This document shows, in pieces, positions 51,587 through 60,196 of a stretch of 64,000 nucleotides of DNA. Under the pieces are notes generated by a model that saw nothing but the letters and a program-made list of their open reading frames with translations, was not told the origin of the DNA and did no database searches. Location: NCBI RefSeq assembly GCF_900166665.1, contig NZ_LT800494.1, forward strand, positions 3,135,166 to 3,199,165. The letters are read 5' to 3'. Source of the DNA: Cytobacillus gottheilii (GTDB lineage Bacteria > Bacillota > Bacilli > Bacillales > Cytobacillaceae). Position 1 is the first letter of the stretch. Each line of letters opens with the position of its first letter. The position numbers and the translations under genes were made by a program.

Positions 51587-52600
51587 CTAATTCATCTCGA
51601 TTGATACTGCATGTGCAATACACGGAATACTTTCATTCTGCTGAAACGTCAATGGAGATAATAAAGCACCCGTTGCAACAACTAATATTTTTTTATATGT
51701 GCCTTTTTTCATTTCGTTCAGAAGATGGCCGTAGAGCACGGTCGCAGAACAGCCCGCACCGCTTCCTCCTGATTGAAATGGCTGACCCTCTTTATAGATA
51801 AGCAGCCCGCAATCCTGAAATTTATCTCGTTCTAGTGTAATTCCTTTTTTAGAAAGAAGATCAAACGTTGTTTCTTGTCCAATTTTCCCCAGGTCTCCTG
51901 TTACGATGAGATCATAATAGGATGGATCAATTTGTAAGTCTTCAAAATGTGCAGAGATGGTATCAGCAGCTGCAGGAGCCATAGCGCCGCCCATATTAAA
52001 AGGATCTGTCATACCAAGATCCACTACCTTCCCGATGGTGGCGGAAGTCGTAACTGGGACACCCGTTTCACCTTGATTAGCTTTGAGAACCCCAACACCA
52101 GCTCCTGTAATGGTCCATTGCGCAGTAGGAGGTTTTTGTCCGCCATATTCCGTTGGATAACGAAATTGCTTTTCAACTGCTGCATTATGACTGGAAGCCC
52201 CTGTCAGGATATGATTTGCACCATTATAATTAATAATAAAGGAAGAAAGTGCTAATCCCTCCATTGATGTCGAACATGCTCCAAAGATGCCCATATAGGG
52301 AATACTGAGCGTCCTTGCCCCCAAGCTTGTTGGTGTAATTTGATTAATTAGATCGCCAGCAATCATAAATTGAATATCACTTGTCTGCAGATTTACTTTT
52401 TGAATGGCCGTTTGACTCGCTTCCTCCAGCAGGATGCGATGTGCTTTCTCATAAGAATCCTGTCCCATCCAAAGGTCTTCATGGAGGATATCAAAATCGC
52501 CTGCTAATTTGCCATTCGCTTCAAAAGGACCGCCTGAGACCCCAGTTGCAGCAATAACAGGGCGATTCTCAAAAACCCAAGATTGTTTACCCTTCAGCAT
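51587..52600 (-). CDS. spoVAD: SpoVAD spore protein
   Basis: A 337-residue soluble protein of the thiolase-like fold; SpoVAD binds dipicolinic acid on the outer face of the spore inner membrane. Blocks GKQSWVFENRPVIAATGVSGGPFEANG, MGIFGACSTSMEGLAL and QSGGSGAGCSATVLYG are typical. The ATG overlaps the spoVAC stop codon (TAATG). Confidence 0.95.
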   Translation of the reverse strand: MLKGKQSWVFENRPVIAATGVSGGPFEANGKLAGDFDILHEDLWMGQDSYEKAHRILLEEASQTAIQKVNLQTSDIQFMIAGDLINQITPTSLGARTLSIPYMGIFGACSTSMEGLALSSFIINYNGANHILTGASSHNAAVEKQFRYPTEYGGQKPPTAQWTITGAGVGVLKANQGETGVPVTTSATIGKVVDLGMTDPFNMGGAMAPAAADTISAHFEDLQIDPSYYDLIVTGDLGKIGQETTFDLLSKKGITLERDKFQDCGLLIYKEGQPFQSGGSGAGCSATVLYGHLLNEMKKGTYKKILVVATGALLSPLTFQQNESIPCIAHAVSIEMN

Positions 52601-53073
52601 TAGATCACACCCCAGCGAATTAATATGGTCTTAATTAACGCAATCACAAATGCCGAGAAGACTCCAAATAATAATACCGAGCCTGCCAATTTAAACATAT
52701 TGCCGCCAACACCCAAAACAAAACCTTCTGTGCGATGTTCAATGGATGCAGAAATGACGGCATTCCCAAATCCAGTTACCGGAACTGCACTTCCCGCCCC
52801 TGCATATTGACCGATTCGATCATAAACGCCAAACCCAGTCAGGAGCATAGCTATAAAGACCATCGTGGCAACAGTGGGATTACCAGAGGTCTGCTCTGTA
52901 AAATTAAAAAAGTATATATAGAATAAAGAGATTGCTTGACCGACAATGCAAAATAACCCACCTACCCAAAAAGCCCGCAGGCAGTTTTTTAGCACGGGCC
53001 GCTTCGTTTCATGCTGCTGCTCAAGCTGCTGATAGTTTTTTTGCTCTGGTGTCTTTTGCGCTTTTTTTCCCAT
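52600..53073 (-). CDS. spoVAC: SpoVAC spore membrane channel protein
   Basis: A 157-residue protein with a charged N-terminal tail and about four membrane spans (FWVGGLFCIVGQAISLFYIYFF; GQYAGAGSAVPVTGFGNAVISASIEH). SpoVAC acts as a mechanosensitive channel for dipicolinate release. GGGAG precedes the ATG. It follows the YhcN/YlaJ-like gene by 17 bases. Confidence 0.94.
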   Translation of the reverse strand: MGKKAQKTPEQKNYQQLEQQHETKRPVLKNCLRAFWVGGLFCIVGQAISLFYIYFFNFTEQTSGNPTVATMVFIAMLLTGFGVYDRIGQYAGAGSAVPVTGFGNAVISASIEHRTEGFVLGVGGNMFKLAGSVLLFGVFSAFVIALIKTILIRWGVI

Positions 53074-53090
53074 GAAATCAGCTCCCTTTA

Positions 53091-53558
53091 TTAAGTCATT
53101 TCTTTTTTCAGCTTAATAATTTTATCAAACTTCTTTTGCGCTTTTTCTTCACTGTATTGCTTGTCACCTTCCATTTTGTCATGCAATTCGACAGCTTCAA
53201 GAAAAATCTTATAATCACTCGAGACAATAAAGTCTTCATCCGGGTAATCTTCCTCAAGCATTTTATTTAATTTCTTTTCAATCCCCTTCATATGAAAGCG
53301 CTGCAGATGCTTCACTTTGTAGGCAACAAGAATTTCTTTTTCTCCTTTAATAACAGCTACATCAAATAGCTCCTCCATGCTTTCAACGTCTTCCTTTACT
53401 TTATTGAGCATGTCCATGTCCTTGTTTTCACCGCTGCCTATTATGGCTGGAGTAGGATGAATTTCCTTTATTAAAGACATCGTTGCGTTTTGTGAATCAT
53501 GATGGCTGCATCCGCTCATGATTAATAAGAAGAAACTAAATAAGATAATTTTTTTCAT
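53091..53558 (-). CDS. YhcN/YlaJ-family sporulation lipoprotein
   Basis: MKKIILFSFFLLIMSGCS is a lipoprotein signal with the Cys at residue 17. The mature part (NKVKEDVESMEELFDVAVIKGEKEILVAYKVKHLQRFHMKGIEKKLNKML) has the YhcN/YlaJ pattern of alternating helix and strand. AGGAAAGGA seven bases before the ATG at 53558 sets the start. Genes of this family precede spoVAC in some spoVA operons, including the mobile spoVA-2 type, as here. Confidence 0.82.
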   Translation of the reverse strand: MKKIILFSFFLLIMSGCSHHDSQNATMSLIKEIHPTPAIIGSGENKDMDMLNKVKEDVESMEELFDVAVIKGEKEILVAYKVKHLQRFHMKGIEKKLNKMLEEDYPDEDFIVSSDYKIFLEAVELHDKMEGDKQYSEEKAQKKFDKIIKLKKEMT

Positions 53559-53726
53559 AAGCGATTCCTTTCCTAAGTAAGTATCATAACTATATTGTTT
53601 CGGATAAGAATATAAATTATGACAAAAAATGTTCATCCTATTATTGGCATTCTCAGCTATTTAGAGAAAAAACAGCCACGCTTGCTTGCCATTAGGAGAC
53701 ATCTAACCTTGCAAAAAAAACGCATG

Positions 53727-53755
53727 AAAAAAGCCAGCTTTCTCAGCTGGCTTTT
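53727..53755 (-). terminator. Terminator of the 33-residue gene
   Basis: AAAAAAGCCAGC and GCTGGCTTTT pair; on the minus strand the stem is followed by TTTTTTCATG. Confidence 0.75.
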
Positions 53756-53762
53756 CTTATCC

Positions 53763-53864
53763 TTAGTATTTCTTTGTCTTTTTCCCGCAGCCGCAGCCTT
53801 TTTTCTTCTTGGGCTGCTGCTGTGCTGGTGCTACTTTAACGGGTTCTGCTGTTTTTTTGAACAT
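53763..53864 (-). CDS. Small 33-residue basic protein with Cys motif
   Basis: AGGGGGC is placed 6 bases before the ATG at 53864. The peptide starts MFKKTAEPVKVAPAQQ and ends in a Lys-rich stretch around a Gly-Cys-Gly-Cys-Gly core (KKKGCGCGKKTKK). A terminator follows at once. Position among spore coat and spoVA genes suggests a spore role, and the Cys pair a metal-binding or cross-linking function; both are inferences. The family is not recognised. Confidence 0.7.
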   Translation of the reverse strand: MFKKTAEPVKVAPAQQQPKKKKGCGCGKKTKKY

Positions 53865-53952
53865 ATCAATGCCCCCTAAAAGATTAAATTGTTCCTGCTG
53901 TTAGTTTATGTGCACATGCTTTCTATTGTGTGAAGTAAATGCCTAACTGCTG

Positions 53953-54309
53953 TTAGTCTTCCAGCCATTTTTGCACAAGCACTTCAATTATGGATGCCAA
54001 ACCGGCTACTGCGAGCACTAAAAGAATTGGAAAAGCAATATTGTAATAAACAAAATATAAGCAGCAGATAAAAATGGCACACCAAACCCCCGTACACCAA
54101 TGACAGCTTAAAAGTTGGCCAAAGAAACCTTTAATCCCTCTGTTTTTTGCAACTAAGTATGTTTCCTTTTGTCCAGTTTCATCCACTTCCTCTACTTCAT
54201 CAAAAAAAGGTGCTCGGATAAATTGTGTAATCTGATCGTAGACCAATAACCTCGTAAGACGAAAGCTAGCCAACACAATAATGAATAACTCCAGCCAAGT
54301 CAATTCCAT
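53953..54309 (-). CDS. DUF1360 membrane protein (YngL-like)
   Basis: A 118-residue protein with an N-terminal span, a hydrophilic loop (KGFFGQLLSCHWCTGVWCAIF holds the family's C-H-W-C-T-G-V-W motif) and two further spans. DUF1360 proteins are found in sporulating Bacillaceae; function unknown. GGGG lies about 6 bases before the ATG. Confidence 0.88.
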   Translation of the reverse strand: MELTWLELFIIVLASFRLTRLLVYDQITQFIRAPFFDEVEEVDETGQKETYLVAKNRGIKGFFGQLLSCHWCTGVWCAIFICCLYFVYYNIAFPILLVLAVAGLASIIEVLVQKWLED

Positions 54310-54444
54310 GACAAATCCCCTTTTTTAAAAATATAAAAAAAGCGCCTATTTTTCCCATAACAAGGCATTTGCCCGTGTCCTAAAGGGCTGCCCTGCAATA
54401 TGTTATTAATGTAGATCACAAGAAATATAAAGGAGGAAACAAAT

Positions 54445-54966
54445 ATGGGTTGTGGAAAGAAAGACGACTTCAAAGGCCAAAGCTGTGTATGTGAAGTAGT
54501 TCGCGCTATTAAAGATATTCAAGATAATGCAGAAGATACGTGCGAATGCCCTTCCAACTGTTTCTTAGAGCCTCTTGGAGCAATTTCACCAAGTAATCAT
54601 AAAAAGAGAAAAAGTCCTGATACTCGCGTATTCGTATTAAAAACGGCTGATGGGTCACCATTCCATGCGTTCTTTACTAACAGAAGTGATTGTGCTTGCG
54701 TTTCAATCTTCTTCCGTGTAGAGGATGTATTCGATAACTGCTGTGCTGTACTTCGAGTACTTGAGCCTGTTTCAGAATGCGAAGGGCAAGGCGGCAGACC
54801 AAACTTCGAAACAGTAGACATCGTTGATGATTGCTGCATCGACTTGAAAAAGGTTTGCAAAGTTGATGGCTTCCGCAGTACAGATGATTGCATTACAGTT
54901 GACCTTAGCTGCTTCTGTGCAGTTCAATGTATCGCTGACGTAGATCTTGATGTTTGCGAAGACTAA
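54445..54966 (+). CDS. Spore coat protein of the CotY/CotZ family
   Basis: A 173-residue Cys-rich protein (19 Cys) starting MGCGKKDDFKGQSCVCEVVRAIKDIQDNAE. It has the segments CECPSNCFLEPLG, FVLKTADGSPFHAFFTNRSDCACVSIFFRVE and DDCITVDLSCFCAVQCI, which mark CotY/CotZ. These form the hexameric crust or insoluble fraction of the coat. AGGAGG precedes the ATG by 8 bases. CotY and CotZ cannot be told apart here; B. subtilis has both next to cotO, this window only one. Confidence 0.93.
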   Translation: MGCGKKDDFKGQSCVCEVVRAIKDIQDNAEDTCECPSNCFLEPLGAISPSNHKKRKSPDTRVFVLKTADGSPFHAFFTNRSDCACVSIFFRVEDVFDNCCAVLRVLEPVSECEGQGGRPNFETVDIVDDCCIDLKKVCKVDGFRSTDDCITVDLSCFCAVQCIADVDLDVCED

Positions 54967-54979
54967 GAAATTTAGTTTG

Positions 54980-55011
54980 AAAGCCAGCCGGCTTTAACGG
55001 CTGGCTTTTTT
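54980..55011 (+). terminator. Terminator of the CotY/CotZ gene
   Basis: AAAGCCAGCCG / CGGCTGGCTTT is an 11-base-pair stem followed by six T. Confidence 0.9.
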
Positions 55012-55100
55012 CACTTGAACGAATCCAAGAAACGGACATTTTAAAAATTGCAAACTTGCAGATGGCCTGCTTTTGATCTCCAGGTTAAAGAATTGCAAAA

Positions 55101-55160
55101 GCAAAAAAGTAAAAGGAGATGCTTTCTTATTAAGCATCTGCGTTAGCTTTACTTTTTTGC
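55101..55160 (-). terminator. Long imperfect hairpin after cotO
   Basis: GCAAAAAAGTAAA (55101-55113) pairs with TTTACTTTTTTGC (55148-55160), enclosing GAGATGC / GCATCTG. It lies 30 bases past cotO. Confidence 0.65.
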
Positions 55161-55189
55161 CGATTGCATAGATAAGATTAAACTGGATT

Positions 55190-55702
55190 CTATCTTAATC
55201 CAATCATTTTTACAGAAATCAAATCACGGATATCCAGTGTTTCTACATTATTATTAAATGTTTTCACATCAATAACAAAATCAGTTTTATTAACCAAAAA
55301 ACCTTTCACAGAAGAATCGGTACTTTCAAATATACAAGCCACTGGCGGCAGCTGCTTCGGAAAATGATCTAAATAGTGCAGTCTTTCCAAAACGGTCATT
55401 TCTTTAAAGCTTTTTAATCTTGTAAAGGAAGACTTCCTTTCTTTTGAAAATGGGTTAGATTGAACAGATTGCTGCTCATCGTATTCTTCAATGACGTCTT
55501 GTTTGTTTTCGATTGAAGCCACTACTTCCTCTGTTCGCTTTTCTTCTTTAAATGTGTCAACTTTTGCAGTTACTTCAGGCTGCACTTCCTCTTCCACTTT
55601 TGTTTTCTTTGATGAGAAAACACTTTGCATATTTACTTCTGGATAGTGAATATTCGGCTGATTGATATATAGAAGCGGTTCCTTTTTTTCTTTAGCAAGC
55701 AT
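55190..55702 (-). CDS. cotO: Spore coat protein CotO
   Basis: A 170-residue protein: short N-terminal motif EPLLYINQPNIHYPEVNMQSVF, a disordered charged middle (about residues 33-85) and a conserved C-terminal part (TVLERLHYLDHFPKQLPPVACIFEST...VKGFLVNKTDFVIDVKTF). CotO is a late coat morphogenetic protein acting with CotH. Location between fabI and the CotY/CotZ gene is as in B. subtilis. GGGAGGGAAG precedes the ATG. Confidence 0.92.
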   Translation of the reverse strand: MLAKEKKEPLLYINQPNIHYPEVNMQSVFSSKKTKVEEEVQPEVTAKVDTFKEEKRTEEVVASIENKQDVIEEYDEQQSVQSNPFSKERKSSFTRLKSFKEMTVLERLHYLDHFPKQLPPVACIFESTDSSVKGFLVNKTDFVIDVKTFNNNVETLDIRDLISVKMIGLR

Positions 55703-55840
55703 AAACTACTTCCCTCCTTCTTTCACTCATTCATCGTATTATATGTATGCACAAACTAGGCGTTCTTTTCCAGATAAAAAATTCTTAACGAAAGAGTGTC
55801 TGATTAAGCTTGCATATTAATTTTCTGCTTAAAGAAATGC

Positions 55841-55875
55841 AAAAAAAAACCTATGCACGTATTCTGCATAAGTTT
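55841..55875 (-). terminator. Terminator of fabI
   Basis: AAACCTATGCA / TGCATAAGTTT form the stem, followed by nine T on the minus strand. Confidence 0.88.
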
Positions 55876-55884
55876 AAGATGTTG

Positions 55885-56655
55885 TTATAAAATGTGGAAA
55901 CCAGAATCAACATGAATGTTTTCTCCTGTGATCCCTCTCGCCAAATCACTGAATAAAAACAAGGCTGTATCGCCGACTTCTTCTGGTGTAGTCGTTCTGC
56001 GTAATGGCGCTTTTTCTTCAATTTCTTTTAAAATGGAATTGAAATCACTTACTCCTTTTGCAGAAAGAGTTCGGATTGGACCAGCTGAAATGGAATTAAC
56101 ACGAATACCATTAACTCCAAGGTCGGATGCTAAATATTTGACGCTAGCATCTAGAGAAGCTTTTGCTACCCCCATTACATTGTAGTTCTTAATCGCACGC
56201 TCTCCGCCCAGGTAAGTTAAGGTTACGATGCTGCCGCCTTCTGTCATAAGCTCTCTCGCTTCTTTAGCTACAGCTGTTAATGAGTAGGAGCTAATATTAT
56301 GTGCAAGCAAAAAGCCCTCACGTGTCGTATTCATATACTCCCCTTGCAGCTCCTCTTTGTTTGCAAAAGCGATACAATGAGCAACTCCATGAATATTTCC
56401 AGCAGCTTCCTTAATTTCAGCAAAGCATTTTTTGATATCCTCATCACTTGTCACATCACAAGGCAAAACAAGTGAATCTGCTCCTTCTAATGATTCCGCC
56501 AGATCACGCACGCTCTTTTCCAGACGTTCGCCTGCATATGTAAAAATTAATTTTGCTCCAGCATCATGCAAAGATTTTGCAATTCCCCAAGCAATACTGC
56601 GCTTATTGGCTACTCCCATTACAACATACGTTTTATCTTTTAAAGAAATTGTCAA
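55885..56655 (-). CDS. fabI: Enoyl-acyl carrier protein reductase FabI
   Basis: FabI performs the last, NADH-dependent step of each fatty acid elongation cycle. The 256-residue SDR protein shows the altered nucleotide motif GVANKRSIAWGIAK and the FabI-type catalytic pattern Tyr148-x9-Tyr158-x6-Lys165 (TYLGGERAIKNYNVMGVAK). The C-terminus GENIHVDSGFHIL is typical. Single gene ending in a strong terminator. Confidence 0.96.
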   Translation of the reverse strand: MTISLKDKTYVVMGVANKRSIAWGIAKSLHDAGAKLIFTYAGERLEKSVRDLAESLEGADSLVLPCDVTSDEDIKKCFAEIKEAAGNIHGVAHCIAFANKEELQGEYMNTTREGFLLAHNISSYSLTAVAKEARELMTEGGSIVTLTYLGGERAIKNYNVMGVAKASLDASVKYLASDLGVNGIRVNSISAGPIRTLSAKGVSDFNSILKEIEEKAPLRRTTTPEEVGDTALFLFSDLARGITGENIHVDSGFHIL

Positions 56656-56767
56656 ATTAAACAGCCTCCATTACTAATACATGTTATTAATACCTAGTCC
56701 TAATTTTACATGAAGTATGATAAAAAGAAAAGGGCAAAAGGATTATTCGCTTTGAATGTTGGATAAA

Positions 56768-56851
56768 GAAGCTGGGACAAAACTTGATGCCACTATTTAA
56801 TAAGACAAATTTATTAAGTTCTTCGTTCCAATACACTGCGGACATTCCAAC
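56768..56851 (-). repeat. Decayed end of the composite repeat element
   Basis: GAAGCTGGGACAAAAC (56768-56783) equals the element's right end read in reverse (GATGGGACAAAACG at 46997-46982). Fifty bases on, CGTTCCAATACACTGCGGACA matches the end of its core (CGTTCCATTGCGCTGCAGACA at 30103). The rest is lost. It lies in the 312-base gap between fabI and the antiporter gene, which holds no coding signal. Confidence 0.65.
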
Positions 56852-56869
56852 AATAAAGATTTTATAGGT

Positions 56870-56928
56870 AAAAAAATACCCGAACCATAGAATGATATTC
56901 AAAAGAAAATATCTGCTAATGGTTCGGG
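56870..56928 (-). terminator. Terminator of the CPA2 antiporter gene
   Basis: CCCGAACCATAG / CTAATGGTTCGGG form a stem with a long loop; seven T follow closely on the minus strand (TATTTTTTTACC). Confidence 0.85.
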
Positions 56929-56967
56929 CTTATTCAAATCTAATATCCTTTTTTCAGGTCTCTTTTT

Positions 56968-58818
56968 CTACACAAGCTCCAGCTCACGTTTGAGTTCATC
57001 TACATATTCTTTAGATCCTGTAATGATCAATCTGTCATTCAGATGCAGTTCTGTATCTCCATGAGGGACAATGGCATCTTTTCCTCTTAGGATTCTGACG
57101 AAGATCACATCACCCGTAAACGGAAATGTACGCAGCAGCATGCCGTCAAAATGAGGATTCAGTAAGCGAACTTCGTATAGTGCTGTTTCCTGGTTCGTTA
57201 AGATATTGATAACACCAGGAGATTCAATCAGTGAACGAAGAAGCGTTTTTGTAGAAAGAATGGTTGAAAATACCTCAACTTCCTTGTAACGCAATAAATC
57301 TTCCATCTGTGGACTCTCTGTTCGTGCAATGACACGATTAACACCTTTTTCCTTAAGTCCAGTGGCTAACTCTACGTTAATTTTTTCATCACCAGTGGAA
57401 ATAACAATAATATCTGATTCCATAATATCTGTTTGTTCTAATGAATCCATTGAGAAGTTCGGAATTTCACGAATATTAAACACTGAGTCAGCAATTTGCT
57501 TTTCAGCTTTTTCTTGTTTTTTATGATACAAGCTTGTTTCATATAAACCAGATTCCAGTTCTCTTGAAACAGGCATTGTCAGCTGATTGGCACCAACAAA
57601 TGCTACCTTTAATTTTTTCTCTTTTTCAGTATCTACTGGGAATACCTTTTTAAAGACGATTGGTGTGAATATACTCGTAATTACGGCAACCAGTATAAGA
57701 GTCCCTGACATTTCTGCAGTAATTACACCCATGCGCTCTCCAATGGTCGCTGCTGCAATCACAAGCGAAAGCGTTGACGTTAAAAGAAAACCGGATGCAA
57801 TGACTGTTTTGATGTCATACCATTTTCTTAAATACAAAATCGGTATCAGCTTTGACAGCAGCAAAGCAATCAGCAATAACGGGATAAGCAGTAACATTTT
57901 CTTATCACTGAATAACGCCCAAATATCAAGATCTACCCCAACCATAACAAAGAAGATCGGGATAAGAAAACCATAGCCAAATGAGTCAAGCTTATGAACC
58001 AATTCTTGATTTGGAGATAGAAGTGACACAAGCACTCCTGCTAAAAATGCACCTAATATATTCTCTGCTCCGACTGTTTCAGATAGAGCAACAAGGAAAA
58101 TAATCAATGCAAACACCGCTCTTGTGCCAATCTGTACAGTTCCCGTTGATAAAGATTCAATAAAGCTACGATTTTTAAAGCGGCTTCCGATGAAGTATAA
58201 GACTACTCCTGCTGCAAATAAAACAAGAAGCAGCCAAGTGTTTCCATCACCGCCGTCATTGACGGAAACAAATACAGCTAACAAAATCATCGTAACTAAA
58301 TCGGCAATAACTGCAACTAATAAAATAATCTGGCCAATCCCCGATTTCATTATATGTGCTTCTTTCAATGTAGGTACAACTACACCTAATGAAATGGTTG
58401 AAATGATGAGTGTCATTAAAAAGGCATTATCAATAAATCCAGCTAAAACAAATAAATACGATAAACCTAATGAAACAACAAAAATCCCGATAAACACGAT
58501 CGAAGCGACCGAAAAGGCATTGGGTTCAAGCTTACCGCTAGGCAGCTTCTCTCTTTTTTTCTTGGTGGAAAACGCACTGAAATCTATTTCAAGTCCACTT
58601 AGAAACATTAAAAATATGAAACCAAGTGTTGATAACGTTTCTAGCCACATATCCTCCTGTACAATATTAAATCCACTTTTACCGATAATAAGTCCCATTA
58701 ATATTTCTGCAACTACTACCGGAAGCACATTAAATTTTAGACGATGCAAAATAATCGGTGTTAAAAATGCAACGATAATAACAATTACTAATGATGCAAC
58801 AGACGCACCGTGTTCCAT
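56968..58818 (-). CDS. yjbQ: CPA2-family monovalent cation:proton antiporter YjbQ
   Basis: About 616 residues: a Na/H-exchanger domain of twelve or so membrane spans in the first 390 (FLMFLSGLEIDFSAF, EAHIMKSGIGQIILLVAVIADLVT, GAENILGAFLAGVLVSLLSPN), then a TrkA-N nucleotide-binding domain (about 405-520) and a TrkA-C domain at the end (LRILRGKDAIVPHGDTELHLNDRLIITGS). KefB-like proteins exchange potassium for protons under nucleotide control. GGGAGGG six bases upstream marks the ATG at 58818. Confidence 0.92.
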   Translation of the reverse strand: MEHGASVASLVIVIIVAFLTPIILHRLKFNVLPVVVAEILMGLIIGKSGFNIVQEDMWLETLSTLGFIFLMFLSGLEIDFSAFSTKKKREKLPSGKLEPNAFSVASIVFIGIFVVSLGLSYLFVLAGFIDNAFLMTLIISTISLGVVVPTLKEAHIMKSGIGQIILLVAVIADLVTMILLAVFVSVNDGGDGNTWLLLVLFAAGVVLYFIGSRFKNRSFIESLSTGTVQIGTRAVFALIIFLVALSETVGAENILGAFLAGVLVSLLSPNQELVHKLDSFGYGFLIPIFFVMVGVDLDIWALFSDKKMLLLIPLLLIALLLSKLIPILYLRKWYDIKTVIASGFLLTSTLSLVIAAATIGERMGVITAEMSGTLILVAVITSIFTPIVFKKVFPVDTEKEKKLKVAFVGANQLTMPVSRELESGLYETSLYHKKQEKAEKQIADSVFNIREIPNFSMDSLEQTDIMESDIIVISTGDEKINVELATGLKEKGVNRVIARTESPQMEDLLRYKEVEVFSTILSTKTLLRSLIESPGVINILTNQETALYEVRLLNPHFDGMLLRTFPFTGDVIFVRILRGKDAIVPHGDTELHLNDRLIITGSKEYVDELKRELELV

Positions 58819-59049
58819 AAAATCCCTCCCTTTATTCAAACAGCTTTTTAGCCATGAATCTTTGTAAGCAAAATGTACACGCCAATCTTAACAATGATAG
58901 CGCATTCAGTGCCAGTGAAAAGTTCCAAAAATGAAAGAAACCTTCATTTTCTTATACGAATATAGAAGCGTTACCAAATAAAAACAGTTTTGTCCAATAC
59001 TAATGAATAAATATAAGCATATATTACCCCTATTATTCGAATACATGAG

Positions 59050-59206
59050 AAAGAAACTGGAACATAATTTTGATGGTTATTGCAAAATAATGAAAGCTGT
59101 TAAAACAAGCGCGTTTTATCATAATCCTTTCTTTATTTCACTCATCTTTAAAAATAATATATACAAAAAAACCGAATGATTAGAATTACTCCACCTAATC
59201 ATTCGG
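59050..59206 (-). repeat. Internally deleted copy of the composite repeat element, with rluD terminator
   Basis: On the minus strand the hairpin CCGAATGATTAG / CTAATCATTCGG is followed by seven T (59206-59165). Then comes the start of the core (GATGAGTGAAAT), unrelated AT-rich sequence in place of the GC-rich part, and the right end TTATGTTCCAGTTTC (59067-59053). The hairpin lies 59 bases past the pseudouridine synthase gene and serves as its terminator. The remaining 58819-59049 shows only the antiporter's promoter region and a small AAAATGAA/TTCATTTT repeat near 58935. Confidence 0.75.
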
Positions 59207-59264
59207 AAACAGTTGAATTGTGAATTGTATCATACAGCATTTCAAGATTGCACCTGGGAAACTG

Positions 59265-60173
59265 CTAGAATTGCCTCTTTGAACCATGAAGCAGAATTCT
59301 TTTTATATCATCTGGCAATGAGGATGAAAACGAAAGAATCCGATCCTCAAACGGATGGTAAAAGGTCAGGTGAGAGCAGTGCAGTGCCTGCCGGTCCATT
59401 TTTTCCATTCCGCCTCCATATAAATCATCTCCTAAAAGCGGATGGCCCAGAAAGGATAAATGAACTCTTATCTGATGAGTTCTTCCGGTATCTAACATGA
59501 GCTGAACATGTGAAAACTCTTTATACCTTGTTTTAATTGTATAACGAGTGCGTGCAAAGGCACCGTCACTTCGAACTTCCCGTTCAATAATACTATCCGC
59601 TTTTCTGCCTATCGGCTCTTCAATGATGCCCTGATCTTCTAAAAAGACACCCTCTGCTAACGCTTCATAAGTTCGCTTAATTTCATGCTTCTTTTGCTGC
59701 TTGCTTAATAGATGATGAACATGACTGTGTTTAGCAATCAGAACAAGCCCTGAAGTATCTCGGTCGAGTCTTGTTACAATATGGACAGTTGATTGTAAAC
59801 CTATATTCTTATAATGGCCTACAATGGCATTAGCCAAGCTTCCATCTGGATGTTCACGCGAAGGGATTGTACTCATGCCTGCCTTTTTGTCTACGACCAT
59901 GACATAAGAATCCTCAGAAACAATCGAGAAAGGGATGTTTTGACAGATTAGCCCGTCGCTCGGTGCCTCTGCTGGAAAAACAATTCTCACAATATCCTGT
60001 TCCTTTAAAATATAACGGACAGTTTCAATGACTTCATTGACAAAAATAGAGCCTCCGCCAAATTTTATTTGTGTAAGAGCTGTTTTTGAAATACCCTCTT
60101 CTCTAAGAAATTGTTTCAGCAGCTTGCCGTTGCTGTCCTTTTCAACTGTCCAACTTAATTCAAATGATGCCAC
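59265..60173 (-). CDS. RluD-family pseudouridine synthase (YjbO)
   Basis: A 302-residue enzyme that isomerises uridine in ribosomal or other RNA. An S4-like N-terminal part is followed by the catalytic domain with the active-site Asp in HIVTRLDRDTSGLVLIAK, and the late motif MLDTGRTHQIRVHLSFLGHPLLGDDLYGG. It corresponds to YjbO in position (after NAD kinase). The prpE gene that follows yjbO in B. subtilis is absent. Confidence 0.92.
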   Translation of the reverse strand: MASFELSWTVEKDSNGKLLKQFLREEGISKTALTQIKFGGGSIFVNEVIETVRYILKEQDIVRIVFPAEAPSDGLICQNIPFSIVSEDSYVMVVDKKAGMSTIPSREHPDGSLANAIVGHYKNIGLQSTVHIVTRLDRDTSGLVLIAKHSHVHHLLSKQQKKHEIKRTYEALAEGVFLEDQGIIEEPIGRKADSIIEREVRSDGAFARTRYTIKTRYKEFSHVQLMLDTGRTHQIRVHLSFLGHPLLGDDLYGGGMEKMDRQALHCSHLTFYHPFEDRILSFSSSLPDDIKRILLHGSKRQF

Positions 60174-60196
60174 AGTCTTGCCTCTATTCTTCTATT

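Noticed and set aside
53619..53879. 86-residue frame on the + strand with a hydrophobic C-terminus
   Set aside because: It has no ribosome binding site and runs antisense through a terminator and the well-supported 33-residue gene.
56687..56902. 71-residue frame on the minus strand between fabI and the antiporter gene
   Set aside because: It spans a decayed repeat and a terminator hairpin and lacks a ribosome binding site.
59213..59500. 95-residue frame on the + strand
   Set aside because: It is antisense to the pseudouridine synthase C-terminus and has no ribosome binding site.
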